From Salininema proteolyticum (GTDB taxonomy: Bacteria > Actinomycetota > Actinomycetes > Mycobacteriales > Micromonosporaceae), in the NCBI RefSeq assembly GCF_042685645.1, contig NZ_JBHUNX010000001.1, positions 2,480,001 to 2,544,000 of the forward strand: a stretch of DNA of 64,000 nt, written 5' to 3'. The translations under genes and the position numbers were made by a program. The notes below the pieces were generated by a model. That model was not told the origin of the DNA. It searched no databases and saw nothing but the letters and a program-made list of their open reading frames with translations. Of this stretch, positions 24,637 through 32,777 are shown in pieces (the first letter of the stretch is position 1; the number at the start of each line of letters is the position of its first letter).

Positions 24637-25334
24637 ACCGCCAGACGGGCCGCACGGCCGAAAGCAGATGGGCGCCCCGATGGCTCGACACTTTCATGCG
24701 TGGCGCGGTGGCCCACACGACGTCGATAGGGCGGTAGGCGGGGAAGGTTAGGCCGTTCAATTGACTTCATACTTGTTATCGCAGTTCAAGGCCATAATTT
24801 CCGCGTCTCGACCGATTGCCCCCTAATGCCCCGTGGCGGTTGACCTTGCGCGCGTGTCGTCACGGTTAGGCCTAGGGGCCAACGGTGGAGGGACGACGCG
24901 ATCGCGATGCCACTGGGACAAGATCGAAATAGTGGTTCTAGGCGCGGCTGTCGTAAGCGAACGACTGGCAAAGGATCCGCCGGACGTGGCCGCGAAGCCA
25001 TCGGCAGGCACGTCATGGCCGCGTGAGGCAAGGACGCGGCGAGCCCACGTGTCGAGCGTGTTCCGAAAGACCCAGCCGATCTCGGAGACGTCGAGGTTGA
25101 CCTGGAGTGGCGTCTCGGCCGAGGCGCGGTCGCCGGTGCCGTCGCTGATGGGTTCCTGGCGAATGAACGTCATGCCGTGTTCGTCGGCGTTGGCGGCGCT
25201 TCATTGGAGGCGAGCCTGGAGCCGGTCCGCTCAGTCATGGCAGATGTAGCCGGCGTTCGCTACAGGTCGCGTACTCGGCCATCACGTCAGGACCGCAGAG
25301 CTGGGGGCAGAAAAACTGCCCCACTATTCAGGGC
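24637..25334. other. decayed region with a possible coding remnant
   Basis: About 700 bases with no intact gene. On the minus strand, 25173 down to about 24970 shows coding-like codon usage (FIRQEPISDGTGD, then VNLDVSEIGWVFRNTLDTWA) that fades afterwards; a frameshift near 25200 would join it to an earlier ATG. The family is not recognised. The remainder holds nothing clear. Confidence 0.4.
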
Positions 25335-25640
25335 TTAGGAACTCAATAGCATTGAATAGAGCTGAAGTGCTTCGGGATCAGCAATCCTGCCCCTGATTTC
25401 ATCGTCGTTCGAGCGGGGCATGAAATATTCATACGGAGTTCCTGAGATTTCAAGACGACAATCATGAGAAGTCTCGATTGCGTCCTTCTCCTCGAAGCTC
25501 GGCGGGCTTTCCAGGATCACTGTCACAAAGGTGTGGTGCGGGTTCCCCTCGTATTCATGGACGACGTACATCACATCCTTCAATCGTCCTTGAATCTCGA
25601 AGTCACCGAACTTCAGGACACATTCATGCGTGTTCTCCAT
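25335..25640 (-). CDS. hypothetical protein
   Basis: A 101-aa protein, not recognised. It is rich in Glu, Asp and His and reads like a small beta-rich fold: VLKFGDFEIQGRLKDVMYVV, then THFVTVILESP-like strands and an acidic end. ATG 25640 has GAGGAG upstream; the open frame to 25700 has no such support. GC content is visibly lower than in the core genes, which fits horizontally acquired DNA. Confidence 0.6.
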   Translation of the reverse strand: MENTHECVLKFGDFEIQGRLKDVMYVVHEYEGNPHHTFVTVILESPPSFEEKDAIETSHDCRLEISGTPYEYFMPRSNDDEIRGRIADPEALQLYSMLLSS

Positions 25641-25827
25641 TGTCTTGCTCCTCTCCACACCAACTATCAATGCTTCAGGGCTGAAACGAGACAGACACAA
25701 AAACCTTACATCTAGGCGGGAAACTCACCCCGCGCGAATCCAACGGAGGCGAAATGAGGGCGTACCCCTCGGCCCTGTCCAAGCCCGGTGCTAGCGGTGA
25801 GCGTACGCGTCCGGTGTGACAATGGCG

Positions 25828-26040
25828 CTATCCGGGCGAATCACCAAACTCTCCCCCACTCGATCTGCGACCTTGTTCGATGTACCCGTGGAGGAATTCA
25901 TCAGCTTTGGCAAAGAGTTCGTCATTGCGTTCCTCGCTCGTCGGGGATCTGCCTGGGCTGGATTTGGGAAGCCGCTGTACCTCAGCCGCAGCCACGAGTG
26001 CAAGCCCGCGAATAATCTCAAGGTGTTGCGTTTCGTCCAT
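25828..26040 (-). CDS. small hypothetical protein
   Basis: A 70-aa acidic, mostly helical frame (MDETQHLEIIRGLALVAAAE, later NDELFAKADEFLHGYIEQG), with GGAG about 10 bases upstream of the ATG. It is not recognised. A competing frame on the plus strand (25816-26316) is longer but turns arginine-rich and low-complexity, so the minus-strand reading is preferred. Composition is less GC-biased than in the core genes. Confidence 0.4.
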   Translation of the reverse strand: MDETQHLEIIRGLALVAAAEVQRLPKSSPGRSPTSEERNDELFAKADEFLHGYIEQGRRSSGGEFGDSPG

Positions 26041-26485
26041 ACGTCCGACGCTCCCACAGTTCACCCTCCGGAACCCCGAATTAATCAATTTACCAGCCAG
26101 TACGGACCCGAGTCATCCTGCGCGTTAGCCGTCGTCCCAGCAGCAGCCGCCCTGACGCTGTCACACAGACCTAGAGAACGGCGACATCGCCGAGTCATTC
26201 GGGCCGGGTGCCGGCGACAGCGCGAAAGCGGCGACCTGGCGCCAGATGGACACCTCAGTACTGGACGGGGTCGGCTGAATCAAGGCGGGCACCCTGACAT
26301 GGCGGGCCGACCCTAGGTATTGGCGGTCCTCCAAGCGGTAGTCGCCATTGGGCCGTCAATGGCGAGCGCGGTCCCGCAGTCGGCGCGGGGATCTCCGGAG
26401 AGCGCGCTCGCGCGGTTGCGAGGTAGTCGGGAAAGTGAAACTTGCCGACATCCGTTCATCGCGGTCTGCTCGTACCGAATCTCTC
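26041..26485. other. decayed region left of the insertion sequence
   Basis: About 445 bases without an intact gene. A plus-strand stretch around 26160-26275 reads DLENGDIAESFGPGAGDSAK and then stops, as a coding remnant would. Positions 26456-26485 hold the original 3' end of the GlxA-type regulator (residues RFGTSRPR and stop on the minus strand), cut off by the insertion. Confidence 0.6.
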
Positions 26486-26488
26486 CTG

Positions 26489-27444
26489 GAGCTTCATGCA
26501 ATTGTCTCGTGTGGGTGGCATGCTGCGTGTGCAGGGGATTTGACTACTCGCGAGTCGGGAACCTGGCGGCGACGGCAGCGCCCGTCGTGAGATCGCTGGG
26601 ATATGAAAACAACAGAAGCGATCAAGAACAGGGCGCTGCCTCCTCTTGACCATACGACCGGTCTGTCCTACAGGCAACTGGCATCTCTCGCGCACGGGGT
26701 CGAGAGAACGATCGGGCCGTGGCAGCCGGCCACCGGACGCCAGAAGTCCCTCTCGGTGTTCATGGCCGTGGTCGTCACCGTGAACTACCTGCGCCGCAAC
26801 GACTGTCAAGAAGCCGTTGGCGAACACTTCCTCGTCTCCCAATCCACTGTCTCCCGCTACATCAAGGAGCTGGAACCGGTCGTGTCGGTCCTGCTCGACG
26901 ACCTCATGGCGCGCCTGCGGGCCGCTGCTTTGGCCGAGGCGCTGATCGTCGACGGGTTCCTCGTCCCCACCGGGGAGCGGAAGTGGTTCGACGGCCTCTA
27001 TTCCGGCAAACGCCACGACACCGGAGCGAATCTACAGGCCATCGCCACCCTCCACGGCCGGGTCATAGAACTCTCCCCACCGCTGCGGGGATCAGTCCAT
27101 GACTCCCGCGCGTTCACCGACACCGGCCTTGACAAGGTCTACAGGGTCCACTGCAGCCCTGAAGGTCCCGGCATGCTCGGCGACAAGGCCTACATCGGGA
27201 AAGTACCCATCACTCCAGTCCGGAAACCGGCCTACCGCAACCTGACCGAGGAGGAGCGAGAGTTCAACCGCGGCATCAAATCCCACCGCGCCGCGGTGGA
27301 ACGAGGCATCTCCCACCTGCGCAACTGGCGAATCCTAGCCACCGGCTACCGCCGACCCCTCCGCTACCTCTACCGAACCTCACAGACCGTCATGAAACTC
27401 GAACAGTACGCGATTCACCCAGAAGAGGCTTTTGCATGAAGCTC
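26489..27444 (+). mobile_element. complete IS5-family-like insertion sequence, 956 bp
   Basis: Bounded by perfect 13-bp inverted repeats GAGCTTCATGCAA (26489-26501) and TTGCATGAAGCTC (27432-27444), flanked by a 3-bp duplication CTG (26486-26488 and 27445-27447). It carries one intact transposase gene whose stop codon lies inside the right repeat. Removing the element and one CTG restores an uninterrupted reading frame across the site on the minus strand, which confirms the boundaries. Confidence 0.92.
26603..27439 (+). CDS. IS5-type transposase (DDE_Tnp_4)
   Basis: A 278-aa DDE transposase. A helix-turn-helix region (NDCQEAVGEHFLVSQSTVSRYIKEL, 66-90) precedes a catalytic core with D117 in LIVDGFLVP, SGKRHDTGANLQ, D194 in LGDKAYIG and E233 in AAVERGISHLR, the spacing of the DDE_Tnp_4/IS5 group. 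It appears intact. It catalyses cut-and-paste movement of the surrounding 956-bp element. The TGA stop falls in the right terminal inverted repeat. Confidence 0.93.
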   Translation: MKTTEAIKNRALPPLDHTTGLSYRQLASLAHGVERTIGPWQPATGRQKSLSVFMAVVVTVNYLRRNDCQEAVGEHFLVSQSTVSRYIKELEPVVSVLLDDLMARLRAAALAEALIVDGFLVPTGERKWFDGLYSGKRHDTGANLQAIATLHGRVIELSPPLRGSVHDSRAFTDTGLDKVYRVHCSPEGPGMLGDKAYIGKVPITPVRKPAYRNLTEEEREFNRGIKSHRAAVERGISHLRNWRILATGYRRPLRYLYRTSQTVMKLEQYAIHPEEAFA

Positions 27445-28374
27445 CTGATACTGGCTGGGCGGGATACCGAAGCGTGCGACGAAGGTGCGGCGCAATGTCT
27501 CCGGGCTGCCGAAACCCGAGGCCCTCGCCGCCTGGGATACGCTGTGCCCGCCGTCGAGGAGCCTCTTCGCATGGTCGAGTCGAGTCCGTTCGACGAATCG
27601 CGCCGGTGAGACACCGAGCTCCGCGGCGAACAACCGCGTCAGGTGCCTTGGAGAGACACCGGCCACGCGGGCCAGGGATGACGTGGTGTGAGCACGAGCG
27701 GGTTCGGCCGCCACAAGATCCACGACTGCGCGCAAGGCCGGAGTGCGCGGCGGACGTATCGCGAGCGGTTCGGAGAACTGCGACTGTCCGCCCGGCCGCT
27801 GCATGAACATCACCAGGTTGCGGGCCACGTCCCTGGCGAGGTCCGGCCCGTGGTCGGCTTCGACGAGCGCCAACGCCAGGTCGATGCCGGCCGAGACGCC
27901 GGCGGAGGTGTAGACGCCCCGGTCCTCGACGAAGAGAGCGTCGGGCCGCACCCGTATCGCGGGATGAGCCCGGGCGAGCAGGTCCGCGTGGCGCCAGTGG
28001 GTGGTCGCGCGACGGCCGTCGAGCAAGCCCGCACCGGCCAGGATGAAGGAACCGGTGCAGATGGAGACCAACCGGCGCGAGCGGGGCCCCAGCCGGCGAA
28101 CCGCGTCGAGCAGGCCACGCGGAATCGGGTGGTCGACCAAGTCGTCGCCGCCGGAGACGATCAGAGTGTCAGTGTCGGCCACCCGGTCCGCGGCCGTGTC
28201 GACCGCGAACCGGGTCCCGATCGAAGTGCGGACCGGCTCGCCCGACACGGAGGCGTATCTCAGTTCATAATCGGCGCCGAACTTGCCGGCCTCGGCGAAG
28301 ACCTCCGCCGGCCCGGTGACGTCGAGCATCTTCACGCCGTCGAACAGGACGAACACGATCTCTCTGTTGTGCAT
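27415..28374 (-). CDS. GlxA-family regulator (DJ-1/PfpI + AraC HTH), 3' end replaced by IS
   Basis: A 319-aa regulator: DJ-1/PfpI-like domain (about 5-170, with ICTGSFILAGAGLLDGRRATTHW) and AraC-type double HTH (about 215-312, ending SGFGSPETLRRTFVARFG). Such GlxA-type proteins activate catabolic genes. The last residues are not original: after PPSQYQ the frame enters the insertion sequence and ends ELHAKASSG, whereas the sequence beyond the element gives ERFGTSRPR and a stop. The DNA-binding helices are complete, so function may persist. The start has a GAGGAGG site. An HD-domain enzyme gene lies 75 bases upstream on the same strand. Confidence 0.88.
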   Translation of the reverse strand: MHNREIVFVLFDGVKMLDVTGPAEVFAEAGKFGADYELRYASVSGEPVRTSIGTRFAVDTAADRVADTDTLIVSGGDDLVDHPIPRGLLDAVRRLGPRSRRLVSICTGSFILAGAGLLDGRRATTHWRHADLLARAHPAIRVRPDALFVEDRGVYTSAGVSAGIDLALALVEADHGPDLARDVARNLVMFMQRPGGQSQFSEPLAIRPPRTPALRAVVDLVAAEPARAHTTSSLARVAGVSPRHLTRLFAAELGVSPARFVERTRLDHAKRLLDGGHSVSQAARASGFGSPETLRRTFVARFGIPPSQYQELHAKASSG

Positions 28375-28449
28375 CGTGTACCTCCTCCTTCGGTCCGCGG
28401 TCGGCGGCTATCGGCCCGACGATGGCGCGCGGAACGTCCGCGCGTCCGT

Positions 28450-29088
28450 TCACTCTTCCCAGGCGTTCCCTTGGATGATCTCGACGAAGTTCTCTCGGCG
28501 GAAGTCAGGGTCGAAGTGTGCCAGGACATCGTCGTTCATGGTGCCGAAGGTGGTACCCGGCCGATCGGCCATGCCCTGGTAGAAAGCGCGTAGGATGCCG
28601 TTCTTGAAGTCCGGCCTGGGGTGGGCTGCGATGACCTCGTCGCGCTGATCCGTGGTGATCTGGTCGAGGTCGAGACCGAGCACGTCGGTCTCCACGCCCA
28701 TGGTCACTACGGCGACTTCGGGAGCGAGATGGTGCGGCACCTCCGGCGTGGTGTGCAGGGCGATGGCCAGCCAGACGTTGCGAGATTCCTCTTCGCCGCG
28801 GCCGTGGTCGCGAAGAAAACCGTACGCCGCCTCGGCTCCGTCGATTTCGAAACGCCGGTCGGACGTGCGATAGGCCGTTGTGAGACCGAGGTCGTGGAAC
28901 ATGCCGCCGACATAGGCGAGCTCGGGATCGACCTGGAGACCGCGAGCGCCGGCCTTGAGCATGCCCCAGAAGAAGACTCGGCGGGAGTGGTCGAACAGGA
29001 GGTCGTCGGAGGCACTACGCACGAGTGCGGTGGCGTCCCGGGTGAGTTCGGTATCGGGGACGGTGAGTCCTGCGATGGTGTCGGACAC
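28450..29088 (-). CDS. HD-domain protein, cyanamide hydratase-like
   Basis: A 212-aa HD-superfamily protein: H in LLFDHSRRVFFWG, the HD pair in GGMFHDLGLT, later H in AIALHTTPE. The build matches the fungal-type cyanamide hydratase (Ddi2/3) and related bacterial HD proteins, which often sit beside DJ-1/GlxA genes. GTG 29088 was chosen because GAGGAACC lies just upstream; earlier in-frame ATGs at 29103 and 29148 lack a good site. It probably forms a unit with the GlxA regulator downstream. Its substrate is inferred from family only. Confidence 0.75.
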   Translation of the reverse strand: MSDTIAGLTVPDTELTRDATALVRSASDDLLFDHSRRVFFWGMLKAGARGLQVDPELAYVGGMFHDLGLTTAYRTSDRRFEIDGAEAAYGFLRDHGRGEEESRNVWLAIALHTTPEVPHHLAPEVAVVTMGVETDVLGLDLDQITTDQRDEVIAAHPRPDFKNGILRAFYQGMADRPGTTFGTMNDDVLAHFDPDFRRENFVEIIQGNAWEE

Positions 29089-29448
29089 GCTGGTTCCTCG
29101 CATTCTGAAGGTCGTTGCGAGACTCAGTAGGTTCTGGTCCCGGTCCATTGTCGCGGTTCACGCGGTCGACCGGCACCGTCTATCCGGACCACTGTCCCAC
29201 AGATTCGGACATCTCCGGTTCCGATGCCGAGTAGCACAGGTTCCGAGGTCTTCCGGTTAGAGCTCCTCTGACGACGACGGACTCCAAACGACACCGGGGC
29301 GGTCGAAGGCATGGTGTTGCAGGGCCTTCAAGAAGCGACGCGAAAGCCTCGTCACAGTCGACGACTAGAGTCTGCGGTCTCAGTCGCCGCCCGACCGAGA
29401 GTGCGTCGGTGATCCGGTGGAACCGGTACCGGGAAAGGGAGAAGCGAT
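29089..29448. other. intergenic, no gene recognised
   Basis: About 360 bases between the HD gene and the GNAT gene, both on the minus strand. It should hold the HD gene's promoter. No open frame is convincing. Confidence 0.5.
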
Positions 29449-30009
29449 CTAATCGGAACGGACGGCGGCGTACAGCAGCATGTCCCGGCGGGTTCCGGCG
29501 ATCGTCTGGTGGCTCCGCAGCAGCCCTTCGCGCGAGTAACCGGCCCTCTCGGCCGTCCGCACCGAACCGGCGTTCCACGGCTCTATGAACAGCGCGATCC
29601 GAAACAGCCCGGGAACGGTCCAACCGAAGGCGGTTAGAGCGGCCAGCGCGTCGGCGGCGTACCCGCGCCCCCGCGCGGACGGAACGATCGAGTAACCGGC
29701 GGTCCCGCGTCCGTACTCGAGTTCTCTTAGCCAGAGTCCGCAATGGCCGACCGCCGTATCGGTATCCGCCTCGGCGATCGCGAAGGAGAACCCGGCCCCC
29801 TCTTCGTATCTCGCCCACTGCCGACGCACCCACGCCAGGGCCTCCGCGTCGTCGGCCTCGGCGGGAAGCGAACCGATTGCGGGCACGTAAGGATCCATTG
29901 AGAGTTCGCGTGCCATGGACACGTCGCTCTCGCGCAAGCGACGGAGTTTGACGGCGTTGTGCACGAGCGGCCCGGAAGGCCAGGGAGGAAGCTGCGGAGT
30001 CACGACCAT
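29449..30009 (-). CDS. GNAT acetyltransferase (RimJ/RimL type)
   Basis: A 186-aa GCN5-related acetyltransferase. The acetyl-CoA loop appears as SARGRGYAADALAALTAFGW, followed by RIALFIEPWNAGSVRTAERAGY, typical of RimJ/RimL-like enzymes that acetylate N-termini or small amines. The substrate is unknown. The ATG at 30009 is used; GTG 30024 or TTG 30033 are possible alternatives. It is divergent from the small membrane protein at 30199. Confidence 0.85.
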   Translation of the reverse strand: MVVTPQLPPWPSGPLVHNAVKLRRLRESDVSMARELSMDPYVPAIGSLPAEADDAEALAWVRRQWARYEEGAGFSFAIAEADTDTAVGHCGLWLRELEYGRGTAGYSIVPSARGRGYAADALAALTAFGWTVPGLFRIALFIEPWNAGSVRTAERAGYSREGLLRSHQTIAGTRRDMLLYAAVRSD

Positions 30010-30198
30010 CTCTGCATTGTCCACCCCGCTCAAAGCGGCTCATGTGCGGGACCGATCCGGGCGACCGGCGGCCAACGCCCGCACCGGTCTCATTTCATCA
30101 GGTGGAGCGCGCGATTCCGCAGGGTATATATCGAATCGTGACGCAACATAGACTACAGTCCCCTGGTGGAAACGGGAGGTCGTGGATACCTTGGGTCC

Positions 30199-30570
30199 AT
30201 GCCTCCCCCTCCGACGCACCCCGACGTCCGGCAAGCCTTGACCAAACGGAACATCGACCGCCCCGGGAATAGACTGGCCGGCCTGACGATCCTATGGATC
30301 CTCACTCCGCTCTTCGCCTACCTGGCCTGCAATACCCTGGTGCTGGCCTACAGCGCCCTCCGGGGAGAGACCTGGAGCTGGGCTCCGATGTGGTTCGCCG
30401 TCTATGCGGTGCTGGGTCTGACGGCCGTAGCCTTCACCGCCCTCCCCGTCGTCGCCGCGCATACGGCGCACCAGATCGGACGCACGTTCTCCGCCGTCGC
30501 CTACCTAGTCGGTTCGGCGGCGTCGATGGGAACCGCCGCGTGGTGTCTGTACAGGATTCCCGCCTGGTGA
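30199..30570 (+). CDS. small membrane protein, hypothetical
   Basis: A 123-aa protein with three hydrophobic segments (around LTILWILTPLFAYLACNTLVLAY, WFAVYAVLGLTAVAFTALPVVAA and VAYLVGSAASMGTAAWCL). No family is recognised. The start is uncertain: a GTG at 30166 in the same frame would add 11 residues, while GGGAGG lies about 20 bases before the ATG used here. No partner gene is apparent, though the next gene follows on the same strand within 100 bases. Confidence 0.5.
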   Translation: MPPPPTHPDVRQALTKRNIDRPGNRLAGLTILWILTPLFAYLACNTLVLAYSALRGETWSWAPMWFAVYAVLGLTAVAFTALPVVAAHTAHQIGRTFSAVAYLVGSAASMGTAAWCLYRIPAW

Positions 30571-30670
30571 CGGGTACGGCACTCCCTCTGACTCCCGACG
30601 GAGTGAAGGCCGGGGACGAATCCTGTCCCGTTCGGACGGCCGAATCCGCGGTGGAAGACTGGAGCACGTG

Positions 30671-31483
30671 ATGGAAGACCGCAAAAGCGTCGAAGGGTGG
30701 GGCCCCGTCGGCGCCCGAGACCATGCCGATTGGTTGAACAGCCTGTCCGGATCAGCGGTGACGGGATTTCACCCCCGCCCGACGGACCACGACGGGCTGT
30801 GGATCCTCAACGCGATGTACGAGCGAACGACCGGCACGGCCCGGGAATCCCACCACGAACGGCACCGGCGGGACCTCGCCTCGGGAGCCGAACCGCCCCT
30901 GGTGATCGGCGACTGGAACGAGCTCGAAGACGGACACGGGATGACTGTGACCGGCGGAAGCATGGGGTGGTCCGAGCACCCGGGTACAGGCTGGCGGCGC
31001 CTTCCGTGGAGGGAGCTGGCCGAAAGGACGGGAGACCCGATTTCGCCGCCCGGACTGCCGCCCTGTTACCGGGCGTTCCCGTCGGCCAAAATGGACGGGT
31101 CATGGCCGACGTCCATCGAGCCCCCGACGGAGGGGAGCCTGGACATCGAGTCTTTCCGAGCTCTGGCGAAGGTCCTCAGGGAGCACGCGGGCTCCGACAC
31201 CGTGGTGATGGCCTTCTACTGCCAGCTGTACACGGGGGACTTCGACGACCTCTACATCCTCCAGGGGACGCTCGGCACGTTGGAGGAGCTCGAACACCAT
31301 TGGATGCCCTACAGTCCCTCCAATATCTGGCCGTCGGACCGGTCCTGGCTCATGACGACGGACACGGATCTGTGGGGGACTCAGGTCTCCGGACCGTCCG
31401 AACTGCTCGCCGCCGTCGAGGCCGACACCGGGCTGGAGACCGTCCGCCTGCCTCCTCTCGACACGGCCGAGGACGACGCATAG
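30671..31483 (+). CDS. hypothetical protein
   Basis: A 270-aa soluble protein, not recognised. It is Trp- and Asp-rich, with blocks such as WILNAMYERTTG, GDWNELEDGHGMTVTGGSMGW and VVMAFYCQLYTGDFDDLYILQG. No signal peptide or membrane segment is present. Codon usage is that of the host. GGAG lies 8 bases before the ATG. The C-terminal third repeatedly pairs acidic and aromatic residues, as seen in some immunity or SMI1-like proteins, but the resemblance is too weak to name. Confidence 0.6.
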   Translation: MEDRKSVEGWGPVGARDHADWLNSLSGSAVTGFHPRPTDHDGLWILNAMYERTTGTARESHHERHRRDLASGAEPPLVIGDWNELEDGHGMTVTGGSMGWSEHPGTGWRRLPWRELAERTGDPISPPGLPPCYRAFPSAKMDGSWPTSIEPPTEGSLDIESFRALAKVLREHAGSDTVVMAFYCQLYTGDFDDLYILQGTLGTLEELEHHWMPYSPSNIWPSDRSWLMTTDTDLWGTQVSGPSELLAAVEADTGLETVRLPPLDTAEDDA

Positions 31484-31676
31484 GCCGATCCACTGTGGCG
31501 ACCCGACAGGGCGCCGCGCCCGAACCGCCACTCCCCCAGCCGGAACGCGCCTCCCATGCGAGCGATGCTCAGCCACCCGCGCCGGTGAAAATCGGCGTCG
31601 GGCGCGACGAAGTAGTGTACAACCACTAGGCTGGCCATGAGTCCTCCGGACGACGTCGGCTTGAGAGGGGACGACC

Positions 31677-32042
31677 GTGAGCGCGAAGCCAGGACCGCGA
31701 GTGCACACCATGCGGCTCGACCGCCCCTATATCGACCGTGTGGCCTCAGGAGTGAAGACGGTCGAGATACGGGTGTTGGACAAGAAGAGGAGCGGCATCC
31801 GGGTCGGCGACCTGGTCGTGTTCGCTAACGGGGAGACGGAGCTTCCCATGACCGTCGAAGCGGTGAACGTGTACGAGTCGTTCCCGGACGCGTACCGGGC
31901 CGAGGACCCCGCGTCGATCAACCCGTCCATGTCCGTCAACGACCAGATCGTGGGACTGCGGGAAATGTACCCGCCGGAACGGGAGGCACTCGGAGTGGTC
32001 GCCCTCCATCTGACTGACGGCAACGGCGCCCGGTCCGGGTAG
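31677..32042 (+). CDS. ASCH-domain protein
   Basis: A 121-aa protein covering an ASCH domain: MRLDRPYIDRVASGVKTVEIRV, then RSGIRVGDLVVFANG and a C-terminal ALGVVALHL strand. ASCH proteins share the PUA-like fold, are thought to bind RNA, and some cleave RNA or deacetylate modified nucleosides. The GTG start has GAGAGGGG upstream. No operon partner. Confidence 0.8.
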   Translation: MSAKPGPRVHTMRLDRPYIDRVASGVKTVEIRVLDKKRSGIRVGDLVVFANGETELPMTVEAVNVYESFPDAYRAEDPASINPSMSVNDQIVGLREMYPPEREALGVVALHLTDGNGARSG

Positions 32043-32134
32043 CCGACCCGCCTTCCCGGCCGGAACGGCCGCGTCCCGGCGACGCCGAGGTGCCAGTGCC
32101 CGCGTCCGGAGCGGATGATGGCCCCTCTGTCAGT

Positions 32135-32725
32135 TCACCGGGACGAGTCCCGTTCCCCGGTATCGGACATTCCCAGCATGGCGATGAACTCGTGGAGCTT
32201 CTCGTACAGGAAGTCCCGCAAGGGACGGTCCGCGCGGAAGGCCCACCACGTCAGCGAACCCTGCCAGTAGGCGGCCAGAGCGTAGCCGACACCGGCCGGG
32301 GCGCCGGGCACCGAGACGAACCGTCTGTCGAGCGCGGCCGTCAGGAGGACCTCCCAGGCGGCACCGCGCTCCCGGAGCACCGGGTCTCGCACGTCCTCCC
32401 GAAGCAGCATCAACCCGTTCCCGTAGGCCTCGATATCGCGGTGCTCCTCGGAGAGCCCGATCAACAGGTCGATCGCTCCCCGGGGCGTGGGGGGCGCCGT
32501 CGCGTCCAGCTCCCGAGTCGCGTCGTCCAGTCGGTCCCAGGCGTGCAGCAGAGTGCGCTGGGCGAGCGCCGCCTTGTTCGCGAACCGCTGGACGAGGGTG
32601 GCGGCGGAGAGTCCGGACTCGCGCGCGAGAGCGGCGAAGGTCAAGGACTCGGGGCCGCGCTCGGCTATGAGGGCGAGTGCGACGTCGAGGACCTCGCCGT
32701 CGGACTTGGTCTTGGGTCGTGGCAT
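32135..32725 (-). CDS. TetR-family regulator
   Basis: A 196-aa repressor. The N-terminal HTH reads VLDVALALIAERGPESLTFAALARESGLSAATLVQRFANKAAL, standard TetR form. The ligand-binding domain follows with no recognisable specificity. It is divergent from an SDR oxidoreductase, 52 bases away, with a perfect inverted repeat between the two starts. Repression of both itself and the oxidoreductase is the natural reading. Confidence 0.9.
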   Translation of the reverse strand: MPRPKTKSDGEVLDVALALIAERGPESLTFAALARESGLSAATLVQRFANKAALAQRTLLHAWDRLDDATRELDATAPPTPRGAIDLLIGLSEEHRDIEAYGNGLMLLREDVRDPVLRERGAAWEVLLTAALDRRFVSVPGAPAGVGYALAAYWQGSLTWWAFRADRPLRDFLYEKLHEFIAMLGMSDTGERDSSR

Positions 32726-32733
32726 GCATATAG

Positions 32734-32755
32734 TATAAACGAACGGACGTTTATA
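32734..32755. promoter_or_regulatory. TetR operator candidate
   Basis: Perfect inverted repeat TATAAACG-aacgga-CGTTTATA (8-base arms) between the divergent TetR and SDR genes, in an AT-rich pocket unlike the surrounding GC-rich DNA. Confidence 0.75.
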
Positions 32756-32777
32756 AACTCGAGCGAGGGGGAAGACC

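Noticed and set aside
25816..26316. Plus-strand 166-aa frame
   Set aside because: Only the first third looks protein-like; the rest is arginine-rich and low-complexity. The overlapping minus-strand frame has better composition and a ribosome-binding site.
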